Shown: piece after piece, positions 11,820 to 25,331 of the stretch
Layout of the letters: each line of letters starts with the position of its first letter
How positions within the stretch are numbered: the first letter of the stretch is position 1
DNA from: Hygrophila difformis
Lineage: Eukaryota; Streptophyta; Magnoliopsida; Lamiales; Acanthaceae
Length of the DNA: 64,000 bases
NCBI GenBank assembly: GCA_030278955.1
Contig: JAOANR010000011.1
Location: 47,541,417 to 47,605,416, forward strand
Direction of reading: 5' to 3'
Translations under genes and position numbers: made by a program
The notes under the pieces: model-generated
What the model saw: the letters and a program-made list of their open reading frames with translations, nothing else
Told to the model about the DNA's origin: nothing
Databases searched by the model: none

Positions 11820-12080
11820 CTCTCTCCGTCCCATTTCAGTTGTTCCATTTTGACTTTTTACACTGTTTATTTTGTATGTTCGTTTGACCTAAATTTTTAT
11901 TGCATTATATAAGAATAAATATAGTCAATTGAGATCTTATAGGATTCGTCTCTCCGCATTGTTTTAAAATATATATATTTTTTATAATTTTTATTTCTTT
12001 ACATTTGAAGATATTAACTGTTAAATATATTGAACTACGTGTTCAAAAGTTTTGAGATATTTCAAATGGGACAGAGGGAG
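11820..12080. mobile_element. Stowaway-type MITE
   Basis: Ends CTCTCTCCGTCCCATTT and AAATGGGACAGAGGGAG, flanked by TA, about 261 bp. Its interior resembles the copies at 39043, 39611 and 54113. Confidence 0.85.
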
Positions 12081-12339
12081 TAAATAACACCCATTCTATA
12101 CATTAATTTTGTATCAAAACTTTTGAATATGTAGATCAATTTATGTGTTTCACCATTGATATTTTTATTAAAGAAATGAGGACCGAAGCCATTTATTCTT
12201 TACAAATGCACTAGCTAGTATGGTACATATCGACACGATCAATAGCAATAACATCGACCAAGAACTCAGGACCTAACAAAGTGTTAAAATTACATTATGG
12301 AATATTTTTAAAATATATAATTTAAAATTTATATAAAAT

Positions 12340-12549
12340 ATACATTTTAATTCATTAATAATCCAAGTTCGGTATAAGTAAAAAATTTAAAAGTGTCATA
12401 TTTAAAAACTATACGATGAGACGGATATAACAAGATCTCACTTGGCTATATTTTAACTTGTATAACTATGATAAAATTTTAAGTAAAAATATGTGTGTGA
12501 ATAAAGCATATTATCAAAAGTAACAAACATTACGAGATGGAGGGAGTAT
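12340..12549. mobile_element. truncated Stowaway-type MITE
   Basis: Only the right end (GAGATGGAGGGAGTA) is clear. The interior (TATACGATGAGACGGATATAACAAG) matches the complete copy at 54419-54678, but the left end is missing. Confidence 0.6.
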
Positions 12550-12720
12550 ATTCTATATTCTATAAATGTGTGAAAAACGAATTCAATTCAAATTGAACAC
12601 AATATTAAGTGCCACGGAAGGAGTATTTGAGTTGATAATCTCGTAAAGCGTCTTAGCAGATGGCATGTTCCGGAGGTATGTAATGTATCATCTCGGGACT
12701 TGAGGTGACAGGACTAAAAA

Positions 12721-13073
12721 TAGGGGTGTGAATTTGGGTATGAATCCAAAAAAACGAACCTAACCCACGAAAAATTTCAGATTTGGATTTAGTCATGTTG
12801 GGTATTTTTCAAATCATGTCGATCCGATACCCGACCTGAAATATTATACCATATGATCAACCTGTCAGGAACACGACCCGAAACCTGAAATTGTGTCAAT
12901 TTTGGCCTATTACCCGAAAAAACGAACCCGAACGACACGAAAAATTTCAGGTTTGGGTTTGGTCATTTTAGATTTTTTCCGAAATCAAGTTGACTCGAAA
13001 CCCGAACTGGAATATTATACAACCTGATTAACCCGACACGAACATGACCTGAAACCTGAAATTGACGCCCCTA
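12721..13073. mobile_element. hAT-type MITE with 8-bp TSD
   Basis: Starts TAGGGGTGTGAATTT and ends with the inverted AATTGACGCCCCTA. The 8-bp flank actaaaaa is present at 12713-12720 and 13074-13081. The interior is two similar halves, each containing ACGAAAAATTTCAGRTTTGG and a GACCCGAAACCTGAAATT-like segment, so it arose partly by internal duplication. Non-coding. Confidence 0.78.
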
Positions 13074-13081
13074 ACTAAAAA

Positions 13082-14418
13082 TGGCAAGAATGACCGGCCT
13101 ATACATATGTATGTTTCCAGGGCAGGGCAGGCAGGGGCGGATCTATAGAGGATTTAGGGGTGGCACGGGACACCACTTAAATTTATGAAACTGTTATTTT
13201 AGGGTATAATGTCTTTTATATTTAATTAAATTAGGTTTGGTGACACCACTTAATTGTCATGGTGACACCATAATCACTCCTTTCAACCAAATTTTCCTCT
13301 ATATTTTTGTGTTGTAAATAGTATTCCTAGGTTAAATATAGCTTCCATTATTTTTTGGGACACCACTTAAATTTTTTTTCTAGACTGAGGGCAGGCCCCC
13401 GTTTGGTTTATTATTAGTAGTTCCACCAAACCCTAACTTTTCCTACCCATAAATCTTTCATCCATTACATTTCCCCTACTCTTTTAATTTACCCAACTTG
13501 CCCCATTTTATATTTCTTCTCAAATCCCGGCCAATTCCCACATTAAAATATTTCAATTTAAAATTTATCCAAACAAAAAACGAATGATCAAAACAAATAT
13601 GTTGAGACAAGCTAAGAAGATCAAAATTTTAGGTAAAAGAAATCCTGCATTTGCAATAATCCATGTGGAAAGAAAACCCCACCGACACTTCTTGGGCTAC
13701 GATACATTAAGTTCTTTGGACAACACAGGATAAATACCACCATTTGTGGCACAGAACGAAGCTCCATATATAGGCTTTGATAAAGGGGATAACTAATTGA
13801 TGGCTGAGCTCGATTATTTTTTTTCAAAGTGCATAGAATGGTGTATAATTACAACGGCTATACTATAAAAGTACTGACTTTTTAAAATGTTGGGTGTTGG
13901 GGATTACACTGATCTGACAGCCCAACCCTAATGGACAAATAATGCTGAGCTGATGAGCTGAAGTTAATGATTAGTAGTATATACACTAATACTTATTCCT
14001 GTAAGAAAAAAGAACCCCTTTTGGGAGTGCAGACAATTAAGGTAAGGTTGGACCGACAGATTATTGAAAGAATTGAAAAGGAAAATTCAGTGAATCCTCA
14101 TGGATCATTTCAGTTGATGATATTTTCGGAAGTGCCATGAAATTTTAAGATAAACATTATTAAGCATGTTATGATTACAATTCAACATGAAATTAAAATC
14201 TTTAATAATAGGGATTAAATTTCTATGTAGACTCCGATATATGTATGTAATTTTGAGGACAAGAGAGTTGCCGCGTCATTAAATTCCATCCTCATATTAT
14301 ATTCTTTTATATAATTAAATAGTAGTACTATATATTATAGAAATTAGTGATGATAAATTATCTAGTAGCACAGTGCAAGTGCAGTAGTAATATTCTATAT
14401 TTAATTTAATTTAACACT
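13082..14418. other. intergenic DNA with degraded element remnants
   Basis: Around 13130-13400 a GGGACACCACTTAAAT word occurs twice near a GGGGCGGATCTATAG sequence, which looks like a decayed hAT-type element without clear ends. The rest to 14418 is AT-rich and I see nothing else in it. Confidence 0.4.
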
Positions 14419-14431
14419 AACCCCGCGCATA

Positions 14432-14594
14432 GTTTTTTTTTAGGAGCCATTGAAGGCCTGGAAAGGGTGGTGGGAGTCCATGCCACACAATTACAAAGGG
14501 GAATTAAAGGGGGATAGGGGGCCGGTGGGAATCGAACCTCCAACCTTCCGTTGGAAGTCAAGGGACTTAACCGTTTGGGCTAGGTCCTCATCCC
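14432..14594 (-). mobile_element. tRNA-derived SINE with 13-bp TSD
   Basis: Read on the minus strand it starts GGGATGAGGACCTAGCCCAA, carries a pol III box A-like TAGCCCAAACGG and a box B GGTTCGATTCC, and ends in oligo-A (plus-strand T run at 14433-14441). The 13-bp flank aaccccgcgcata is duplicated at 14419-14431 and 14595-14607. Related copies lie near 33578 (minus) and 38373 (plus). Confidence 0.88.
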
Positions 14595-14773
14595 AACCCC
14601 GCGCATATTTGATATAATTAAACAATATGAAAAAAATTAATTGTTGCATAACTGATAACACCATGTGCCCTGGCCTCGTTTATTATTTGCTATGCATGAA
14701 ATAGAGGATTGACTTGAAGTTCCAATTAATATCCATCGTCTTTTCAGCTGATTGTAATTATGTTAAAAACTAT

Positions 14774-15253
14774 AACTCTTTCCCATGAAATTTGGTCACT
14801 ATTCATTTTTGAGGTGTCCAACGAAATTTGGCCACTTTCGATTTTTAGCTAAATTTAAATAATATAAGTTTGATTAGAATTTTAATTGTTGTCAAATTAC
14901 ATTAAAAGTGTTCACTTTTACTATTCTGCACAAATTCCAATCCACTTTTACTTTTCTATCCAAAGTCCCTAGTATTTCTTTAATTCTTAATATTTTAAAA
15001 TTGGTACAAATAAAAATTATATAAAATATATATATTATGAAACTACACAATTAGACGATTCTTACAAGATCAAACTTAAATATTTTTCGCTAATTGTATC
15101 ATTACATAATATTAAGTCAAGTTAAACAATAAACAGTATCAAAATTCATTAGAATCTTAAACACAAAATGCCTACGCCACTTTAACTACTAAACTTCACT
15201 ACCTAAATTATCGTGCCCAAAAGAAAGTAGCCACATTTCGCGGGACAGAGGGA
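14774..15253. mobile_element. Stowaway-like MITE, ~480-bp family, copy 2
   Basis: Starts CTCTTTCCCATGAAATTTGG and ends CCACATTTCGCGGGACAGAGG, in the opposite orientation to the copy at 10319: the GTGCCCAAAAGAAAGTAGCC block is now at the right. Flanked by TA. Confidence 0.8.
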
Positions 15254-15700
15254 GTATTACTAATAAATAAAGGAAAAGTAAAAAAAATTAAAAACCTTGT
15301 TTGAAATTGTTTAATTAATTTGTCCACCACAGGCCGGGTGTCCCGAAACAACTGGCAAGGTAAGTACACATTGTCTGGCATCATGTGGAACTTGTACTTT
15401 TATTTATGGAGACTACTATACACATTGTCTACTCACCAATTCAAACCCACAAACTAGATACAGGCAAGTTCTGTAATCTTATTTATTTCACCAGGAGTTT
15501 TATAACAGGCCAAATATTGATTCCAGCGTTACAGATCCATGGAGCGCTGGAGAAAATATTTGATATGTACCATACCATCCGGACAAATATATTTATAATG
15601 TCTGAATCGAAGTTGAAAGCGAAATTTTTGTACATCATTATGTAGTACTAACAAAACGGACCAAATTACCGCGATAATAAGTGTAAGAACCCTAGTGAAA
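15254..15700. other. former 3' flank of the WRKY gene
   Basis: No gene. Before the Copia insertion this DNA lay directly downstream of the WRKY stop codon (TTA on the plus strand at 15701-15703), so the original 3' UTR and polyadenylation signals should be here. Confidence 0.6.
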
Positions 15701-15728
15701 TTAATCTGTGGTCGCGGGTACGTGGTGG
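15701..15728 (-). pseudogene. orphaned last codons and stop of the WRKY gene
   Basis: Reading the minus strand from the target duplication (15733 down) continues the WRKY frame as HHVPATTD followed by TAA. This piece is now cut off from the rest of exon 4 by 5.4 kb of Copia DNA. The join is supported by the duplicated cctct and by the frame running straight across it. Confidence 0.85.
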
Positions 15729-15733
15729 CCTCT

Positions 15734-16083
15734 TGTTGGAAAACGGCATAAACGTCAAATGCCGTATTTGTTGAAGCCATCAAAGTAATAGTACGGCGCC
15801 ATCCGAGTTGATTTCTCATCTACGGCGCCGAAAGAATTGAAGCCTTCATAAGAACAGTTTAGCATATGTTCATTGTCTGTTGTATGTTTTCATTTCTATA
15901 AATAGGTATTTCGATTGTTGTAATTCTCAGAGCGAAGTAAAGCGAGAAATATAAAGAAAACTTTAGCTATACAACTCTCCGCTTTTGGTTATCGTTTTTA
16001 GATATCAAAAGTGTAAAGTGTTCTTGTGTGTGTGAGATATCAAATCCACAAATTGATATCAGTGTGTGATATCGAGATTCACA
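15734..16083 (+). repeat. Copia 5' LTR
   Basis: Begins TGTTGG and ends TTCACA. A TATA-like CTATAAATAGG lies at 15896-15906. It is transcribed toward gag. Confidence 0.95.
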
Positions 16084-16086
16084 AAA

Positions 16087-16098
16087 TGGTATCAGAGC
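16087..16098 (+). other. primer-binding site of the Copia element
   Basis: TGGTATCAGAGC, complementary to the 3' end of initiator methionine tRNA, the usual plant Copia primer, three bases after the LTR. Confidence 0.92.
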
Positions 16099-16745
16099 CT
16101 GAGTGATCCGAACTCAGAGCAAAACAGGTTTGAGTATAAACACTCAAATTTAAAGAATTACCTTTGTCTCTTCCGAGCCGCTGCCCGGTGCCGCTCCTCC
16201 GTCCAGTTTTAAGAATTGCAGCTCACCATCACGGGAAGACAATCAAAGCTGCTTCATCCTCTCGCTGCCACAGGTCCCTCGCTGTCGGTCTGCCGCCCCG
16301 GCATCCCTGGCGGAGCACCGCACCCACAGCTCCAGATTTGCTCCGTCTCAGCCATCCCGGTCACTCACACTTCCGATCACCTCTCCCTAGCAACCACTGG
16401 TCTCACCACCATCTCCAATTTTGTGTGATTTTTGTTGCTGCTGCTTAAATTAAAGAAACTCAGGCACACAGAGGCGTACAGTTGGGAGTTGAATTAATTC
16501 CCCACCAATTTGTTGCAAGGCCGTGGGACCAATTCAAGTTTGGATTAGAAAAGTGAGTTGCAAGACCAAGTCAAAAATTTAAGCAAGTGGGGATTCAAAT
16601 TAAAGAAAGGAGTGGACGTGTTGTTGGGTGGTACAACATTTAATTGTTCTTTCTCAAGTCAACGACAAAGCATTCAAAAAATTAAAGGCGGTGGTTGGAG
16701 TTATTCAAAGTTGTATAATATATATATTAAAATTATACAGGTCAA
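16099..16745 (+). other. Copia 5' untranslated leader
   Basis: About 650 bp between the primer site and the gag ATG. Small open frames here have no family resemblance and are treated as leader. Confidence 0.7.
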
Positions 16746-17960
16746 ATGGCGAATATCCCGGGACAGATAACACTGCCGCAGCTTACGAAAGCAAATTACG
16801 AGAAATGGAGTATTCAAATGAAAGCCCTTCTCGGAGCTCAAGATGCGTGGGACGTGGTTCAAAATGGTTTTGTAGAACCAGAAAATACCGGGAAATTAAC
16901 TGCAGCAGAACAAAAGGCGTTGAAAGATGCGCGATCCAAAGATAGCGGAGCCCTTTACATGTTATTCCGAGCCGTTGACGAATCAGGCTTCGAAAAAATA
17001 TCCGGTGCCACTACCTCAAAAGAAGCGTGGGACATCCTTGAAAAATCATTCAAAGGAGCCGACCGGGTAAAGCAAGTGCGTCTCCAAACCCTTCGTGGAG
17101 AGCTTGAAAGCATGAAAATGAAGGAGTCAGAAAACGTGTCCGACTACATCACACGTGTCCAGACCGTGGCAAACCAACTCAATCGGAACGGAGAAGAATT
17201 GTCCGATGCCAGAATTGTGGAGAAAATATTGAGATCATTAACTAATGATTTCGAAAATGTTGTGTGCGCGATTGAAGAATCGAAAGACCTCAAAGTGCTC
17301 ACTGTTGAAGAGCTCGCTGGATCTCTCGAAGCACACGAACAAAGAAAAAAGAAAAAGAAAGATGAGTCACTCGACCAGGCACTCCAGACCAAGGCATCAA
17401 TTAAAGATGAAAAGGTTCTCTACACTCGAAATTTTCGGGGGAGAGGACATGACCGTGGAAATCGTGGATACGGTCGTGGTATCCAAAGCAATAATTATGA
17501 AAGGTACCAGAGGGACAGATTCGAATCAAGCCAAGCAAACTGGCGTGGAAGAGGACGCGCTCGAGGAAGAGGCGGTCGATCAAATTTCTCCAACGTCAAA
17601 TGCCAAAAGTGCCACAAATATGGTCATCATTCCGACGACTGCAACAAAGAGGGTTGTTACAATTGTGGCAAGATGGGACACTTTGCAAAAGAGTGTCGGG
17701 CCAATAGACGAGTGGAAGAGACAACCAACCTAGTCGTGGAAGAGAAAGCAAATGGAGGTGTTCTCATGATGGCGCACAACGATGTCAACGATGACACATG
17801 CTGGTACCTCGATTCTGGAGCAAGCAACCACATGTGCTATGATGAGCATCTATTCAAAGAAATGCAGAAAGTTGACAATGGTCATGTATCATTCGGAAAT
17901 GCATCAAAAGTGCAAGTCAAAGGCCGTGGTACGATATGTTCACACAGAATGATGGCTTGA
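16746..17960 (+). CDS. Copia gag and protease region
   Basis: Open frame of 404 residues starting at a real ATG after the leader. The N-terminal two-thirds is Copia gag; an Arg/Gly-rich stretch at about residues 225-275 precedes two CCHC zinc knuckles ([14 protein letters not shown] near residue 286 and [14 protein letters not shown] near 303), which bind the element's RNA. The aspartic protease signature DSGASNHM lies near residue 356. The frame stops soon after, where Copia elements normally continue in one polyprotein, so its end is a frame break rather than a natural terminus. Confidence 0.92.
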   Translation: MANIPGQITLPQLTKANYEKWSIQMKALLGAQDAWDVVQNGFVEPENTGKLTAAEQKALKDARSKDSGALYMLFRAVDESGFEKISGATTSKEAWDILEKSFKGADRVKQVRLQTLRGELESMKMKESENVSDYITRVQTVANQLNRNGEELSDARIVEKILRSLTNDFENVVCAIEESKDLKVLTVEELAGSLEAHEQRKKKKKDESLDQALQTKASIKDEKVLYTRNFRGRGHDRGNRGYGRGIQSNNYERYQRDRFESSQANWRGRGRARGRGGRSNFSNVKCQKCHKYGHHSDDCNKEGCYNCGKMGHFAKECRANRRVEETTNLVVEEKANGGVLMMAHNDVNDDTCWYLDSGASNHMCYDEHLFKEMQKVDNGHVSFGNASKVQVKGRGTICSHRMMA

Positions 17961-20797
17961 TAGGGACAATCCAAGATGTTTACTATGTCCCAGACCTCAA
18001 AAACAACATTTTGAGTCTTGGCCAGCTCGCAGAGAAAGGATACTCAACATTTCTAAAAGATCAGTTGCTGCATCTGAAAGACAAGCAAGGACGTCTGATA
18101 GCTCGAGTCGAAATGGAGAGAAATCGAATGTACAAGTTGAACCTGCGAAGCTTGCAAGGGAAATGCTTACAAGTCAAAGAAGAAAATAAAGCGTCACTAT
18201 GGCATCACCGCTTTGGCCACTTACACTATGATGGTCTGAAAAAGCTAGTGAAGATGAAGATGGTGAAAGGACTGCCCAGCATGGATTTTGGAGGAGAATT
18301 TTGTGAAGATTGTGTATTCGGGAAGCAAACAAGAGCCTCATTTCAAAAGAAGGCCGAATATGAAGCGAAGCATCCACTTGAGCTGATCCACACCGATATA
18401 TGTGGACCAATTACTCCCGAATCTTTCAGCGGAAAGAGATACTTCATCTCTTTCATCGATGATTTCTCTCGAAGGACGTGGGTCTATTTGCTGAAAGAAA
18501 AATCCGAGGCATTCAAGGTGTTCAAAATATTCAAGGCGAGTGTTGAAAAAGAAACTGGCAGATCCATCAAAGCAATTCGATCTGATAGAGGAGGCGAATA
18601 CACCTCGACAGCCTTCCGAGAGTACTGTGAACGAGAAGGCATAAGAAGATTTCTGACAGCACCATACTCGCCCCAACAGAATGGCGTAGCTGAAAGGAAG
18701 AATAGGACCATCCTAGATATGGTTCGGTCGATGCTGAAAAGCAAGAAGATGCCCAAAGAATTCTGGGCAGAAGCTGTGATGTGCGCCGTCTACATACAGA
18801 ATCGGTGCCCACATATGAAGTTGAAAAATCGAACACCACTGGAAGCATGGACTGGTAAGAAGCCTACCGTCTCTCATCTAAAGATATTCGGTAGTGTAGC
18901 CTATACACATGTACCAGATCCGCGAAGGATGAAGCTGGATGATAAAAGCAAAGCATATGTTTTTATCGGATATGACGGACTCACAAAAGGGTATAAGCTA
19001 TATGACCCGATAAGCAAGAAGGTGATAGTCAGTCGAGATGTGCGAGTGAATGAAGCAAGTGAATGGGACTGGAATAACTCAAAAGAAGTTACAAACGAAG
19101 TCGGAGAATCGTCAGCCGTTGTTCCGACAGTTCTATCAACAGATCCTGAAATTGTTGAAGAAGAAGATGAAGAAGATGAGCCACGACAACCCCGAATGAG
19201 AAGTCTCCAAGATTTGTACGACTCTACAGAGGTACATCTTGTATGTTTGTTGGCAGATGCTGAAAATATCAAGTATGAAGATGCCGTACTAGATGAAAAA
19301 TGGAAAGCAGCCATGAATGAGGAAATTGAAGCAATCGAACGCAACAACACATGGGAGCTCACTGAATTGCCCAAAGGAAGTCAGGCCATTGGAGTGAAAT
19401 GGGTCTATAAGAAAAAGATGAATGCACAAGGGGAGATTGAACGATACAAAGCTCGACTTGTTGCAAAGGGATACAAGCAAAAGGAAGGAATCGATTATGA
19501 TGAAGTCTTTGCCCCTGTCGCAAGAATGGAGACAATCCGGCTACTCATTTCTCAAGCTGCTCAGTACAAATGGCCAATATTCCAAATGGATGTCAAGACA
19601 GCGTTCTTAAATGGTGTACTCGAAAAAGAAGTCTACATTGAGCAACCACCAGGTTATCTGAAACTTGGAGGAGAAACGAAGGTGTTGAAGTTGAAGAAAG
19701 CGCTTTACGGGCTAAAGCAAGCACCGCGAGCATGGAATACTCGCATTGATGCATATTTCAAGGAGAATGGGTTTGAGCAATGTCCCTACGAGCATTCCCT
19801 CTACATCAAGAAAAATGGAGGTAACATTTTGTTTGTTGCTCTTTATGTTGATGACCTCATTTTCATGGGTAACAGTGATGAGATGATAGAAGACTTCAAA
19901 AGAAGAATGAAACAGGAGTTTGAGATGACTGATTTAGGCTTGATGAAGTTCTTCCTTGGTCTAGAAGTTAGACAAACCGAAAGAGGCATCTTTGTATCAC
20001 AGGAGACATATGCGAAGAAGATCTTGAAAGAATTCAAGATGGAGAAGTGCAACCCCGTATCAACACCTATGGAACCTGGAGCAAAACTTTCAAAGTTTGA
20101 TGAAGGAGAACAAGTTGATCCAGGAAGGTACAGAAGCTTGGTTGGAAGCCTTCGCTACCTCACATGCACAAGGCCAGATATTGCACTAAGTGTTGGAGTT
20201 GTGAGTCGGTTCATGGAGAACCCAACTTACTCACACTGGAAGGCGTTAAAGAGAATCCTCAGGTACATTCAAGGAACAGCGTCACATGGATTATTCTACT
20301 CGAGGACAGAAGATTACAAGCTGATTGGATACTCTGACAGTGATTGGTGTGGAGATATTGATGATCGAAAAAGTACTGCAGGGTATGTGTTCTTTATGGG
20401 AAATACTGCTTTTACTTGGCTTTCAAAGAAGCAGCCGATCGTGACACTCTCAACATGTGAAGCTGAATACGTAGCAGCATCTTGGTGTGTATGTCATGCT
20501 GTATGGCTCAGAAATCTACTAAGCAAGATGGAGATGAAGCAGTCAAGCGGAATAGTGATTCACATAGACAACAAATCCGCAATTGAATTGGCGAAGAATC
20601 CAGTGAATCATGAAAGGAGCAAACACATTGATGTTCGTTTTCACTTTATCCGAGATCATGTGAAAAGTGGAAATGTGGAACTAATGCATGTGGCAAGCCA
20701 AGAACAAGTGGCAGACATACTTACAAAGCCATTGCCAAAGGTACTGCTCGACAAGTTTAAGAAGTTGATAGGGATGACAGATGGCAGAAGCATTTGA
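17936..20797 (+). CDS. Copia pol: integrase, reverse transcriptase, RNase H
   Basis: Open frame of 953 residues in a different frame from gag; the call at 17936 is only the first in-frame ATG. It begins in the linker [13 protein letters not shown], then shows the integrase zinc-binding HHCC (HHRFGH with CEDCVFGK), the DDE core ([29 protein letters not shown]), reverse transcriptase with YVDDLIFMG near residue 636, and RNase H with SDSDWCG near 800 and [11 protein letters not shown]. All catalytic motifs I can check are present. It overlaps the gag frame by 25 bp, at the frame break. Confidence 0.93.
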   Translation: MFTQNDGLIGTIQDVYYVPDLKNNILSLGQLAEKGYSTFLKDQLLHLKDKQGRLIARVEMERNRMYKLNLRSLQGKCLQVKEENKASLWHHRFGHLHYDGLKKLVKMKMVKGLPSMDFGGEFCEDCVFGKQTRASFQKKAEYEAKHPLELIHTDICGPITPESFSGKRYFISFIDDFSRRTWVYLLKEKSEAFKVFKIFKASVEKETGRSIKAIRSDRGGEYTSTAFREYCEREGIRRFLTAPYSPQQNGVAERKNRTILDMVRSMLKSKKMPKEFWAEAVMCAVYIQNRCPHMKLKNRTPLEAWTGKKPTVSHLKIFGSVAYTHVPDPRRMKLDDKSKAYVFIGYDGLTKGYKLYDPISKKVIVSRDVRVNEASEWDWNNSKEVTNEVGESSAVVPTVLSTDPEIVEEEDEEDEPRQPRMRSLQDLYDSTEVHLVCLLADAENIKYEDAVLDEKWKAAMNEEIEAIERNNTWELTELPKGSQAIGVKWVYKKKMNAQGEIERYKARLVAKGYKQKEGIDYDEVFAPVARMETIRLLISQAAQYKWPIFQMDVKTAFLNGVLEKEVYIEQPPGYLKLGGETKVLKLKKALYGLKQAPRAWNTRIDAYFKENGFEQCPYEHSLYIKKNGGNILFVALYVDDLIFMGNSDEMIEDFKRRMKQEFEMTDLGLMKFFLGLEVRQTERGIFVSQETYAKKILKEFKMEKCNPVSTPMEPGAKLSKFDEGEQVDPGRYRSLVGSLRYLTCTRPDIALSVGVVSRFMENPTYSHWKALKRILRYIQGTASHGLFYSRTEDYKLIGYSDSDWCGDIDDRKSTAGYVFFMGNTAFTWLSKKQPIVTLSTCEAEYVAASWCVCHAVWLRNLLSKMEMKQSSGIVIHIDNKSAIELAKNPVNHERSKHIDVRFHFIRDHVKSGNVELMHVASQEQVADILTKPLPKVLLDKFKKLIGMTDGRSI

Positions 20798-20798
20798 A

Positions 20799-20814
20799 GT
20801 TTACGGGGGAGTTT
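20799..20814 (+). other. polypurine tract of the Copia element
   Basis: TTTACGGGGGAG immediately before the 3' LTR, the expected plus-strand primer position. Confidence 0.75.
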
Positions 20815-21139
20815 TGTTGGAAAACGGCATAAACGTCAAATGCCGTATTTGTTGAAGCCATCAAAGTAATAGTACGGCGCCATCCGAGTTGATTTCTCAT
20901 CTACGGCGCCGAAAGAATTGAAGCCTTCATAAGAACAGTTTAGCATATGTTCATTGTCTGTTGTATGTTTTCATTTCTATAAATAGGTATTTCGATTGTT
21001 GTAATTCTCAGAGCGAAGTAAAGCGAGAAATATAAAGAAAACTTTAGCTATACAACTCTCCGCTTTTGGTTATCGTTTTTAGATATCAAAAGTGTAAAGT
21101 GTTCTTGTGTGTGTGAGATATCAAATCCACAAATTGATA

Positions 21140-21164
<25 letters not shown>
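20815..21164 (+). repeat. Copia 3' LTR
   Basis: 350 bp, reading the same as the 5' LTR. Its outer 25 bases also provide, on the minus strand, the new last codons and stop of the disrupted WRKY gene. Confidence 0.95.
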
Positions 21165-23491
<2,327 letters not shown>

Positions 23492-23672
23492 TATTGGCAA
23501 GAACATGTATGATGAATGTGTAAGAAGTGCACTCTTCTTATACAAGGATTTTTTTTCGATATGGGAAAGGTTTCTTTTTTAGTCATTAGTATTAATTGTA
23601 GTCCGATGATTAAATAATGCGTGTCCAAAATTTGAGCCCGTTGTGAACACGGACAAGGGGACTTGGAAAAAT

Positions 23673-23684
23673 GTCAAAGGTCAA
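23673..23684 (-). promoter_or_regulatory. paired W-box cores upstream of the WRKY gene
   Basis: On the minus strand the sequence reads TTGACCTTTGACA, two TTGAC cores head to tail, about 185 bp before the start codon. Many WRKY genes are auto- or cross-regulated through such sites. Binding is inferred from the motif only. Confidence 0.5.
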
Positions 23685-24027
23685 CTTGTGGGGTGATTAA
23701 ATTATTAGCTCATCATAGTTGATAATAAGTAATTTTTTACTGCACATGGAGTTGAAATTTGTGGATTAATTTATGAGGGGAAAATCAGAGGTGGCTGAAT
23801 GGTAATTATTTGTGGGTTTTGGCAGCTGGGAAAGGGAGATTACGGTGGTCAATTATTTGTTTATTTAGTTTTAAAATTGGAATAGATTGCAAGAGAAATT
23901 ATTGTGTTAAATAATGCCTAATGGCATGTATACTACTAATAAGAGCCATAGGTATCGACTTTTTTCACAAATTCTATGGCGGTGGTGTTACCAATTTCCC
24001 TGGTAATGTTAAGACTAATTTTTTTTA

Positions 24028-25256
24028 GGAAAAAAAGATAAAATAGTCCTTTTTCTTTTCAAAAAATTCAAATCAGTCCTTTTTCTATTTTATTACCAAA
24101 ACAGTCCTCTACAAATGCTAATTATGTCCAAATCAGTCCTTTTTTCACTAATTATATTCTAATTGCTGACGTGGCAATGGTTTTAATTTAAACCTGACAC
24201 GTGTGCATAATATTAGTCCTTTTTCTTTTATCTTTTGTCAATTCAGTCCTAAACTTTTATTTTGTTCTATTTAGTCCTCTACCCCAATCACTCATTTTTA
24301 TATTAATTGGCCGCAAACATTTCAAATTATTTCATTTTAGGCCCAGAACCTTAAATTTTTTATTATTACTAATCCATTTATCAAATAAATGCACAACATA
24401 CTTACATAAATAAAATTAAACACCAAACCTCATATATTGGGTTTGACTGCTTTGTTATCGGGTCTTTCAAGTACCGAAATTTTACGGACTCTCTCTAATA
24501 ACCACTCGACCGCAACCGATTGTTCATTGGTTTTGGTTTCCTTCAGTAACAATCAACAGAATCTTACTTTGCGTCCTACCTTAGGATGTAGCAATATTTG
24601 AGTAAATGATTTAACTTGAATTTTTGGAAGGTTATGGATACAGGAAGCCTTGGTTTTATTGAAAAATATTAATATTATTAAAAATATTAAAAAAAATAGC
24701 CTGAATTTTATTGTCCACAAAGTATGATTGTGCTGATTGTTGCTGAAGGAAACCAGAACCAATGAACCATCGTTACGGTCGGGTGGTTAGAGAGAGTCCG
24801 TAAAATTCGGAACTTCGAAAACCCGGTAACAAGGCGGTCAAACCCAATGTATGAGGTTTGGTATTTAATTTTATTTACGGAAGTATGTTGGGCATTTATT
24901 TGATAAATGTATTAGTAATAATAAAAAATTTAAGATTATGGGCCTAAAATGAAATAATTTGAAAGGTTTGATGCCAATTAATATAAAAATGAGTGATTGG
25001 GGTAGAGGACTAAATAGAACAAAATAAAAGTTTAGGACTGAATTGGCAAAAGATAAAAGAAAAAGGATTAATATTATGCACACGTGTCATGTTTAAATTA
25101 AAACCCTTGCCACGTCAGCAATTAGAATATAATTAGTGAAAAAAGGACTGATTTGGACATAATTAGCATTTGTAGAGGACTGTTTTGGTAATAAAATAGA
25201 AAAAGGACTGATTTGAATTTTTTGAAAAGAAAAAGGACTATTTTATCTTTTTTTCC
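24028..25256. mobile_element. foldback element, family A copy 1, 10-bp TSD
   Basis: Ends are GGAAAAAAAGATAAAATAG and its exact inverted counterpart; arms of roughly 540 bp (24028-24570 and 24720-25256) remain recognisably complementary, including GGACTCTCTCTAATAACCA against TGGTTAGAGAGAGTCC. The 10-bp flank atttttttta is present at 24018-24027 and 25257-25266. No transposase. The arms are studded with AAATCAGTCCTTTTT-like words. The similar small open frames on opposite strands near 24201 and 24871 are mirror images produced by the arms. Confidence 0.9.
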
Positions 25257-25331
25257 ATTTTTTTTAGGTATGTGTCGGCTTAGTGCATAAATTACTTTCA
25301 ATGCAGTTTTCAGTGTTTATAAAGTATTGAA

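Noticed and set aside
14510..14590. tRNA gene suggested by a GGTTCGATTCC box
   Set aside because: No cloverleaf; it is the promoter part of a SINE with oligo-A tail and target duplication.
16164..16448. Leader ORF of the Copia element as an extra gene
   Set aside because: Low-complexity Pro/Ser/His frame in the untranslated leader, without homology that I can recognise.
24201..25083. Two near-identical ~70-residue frames on opposite strands
   Set aside because: They are mirror images created by the arms of the foldback element.
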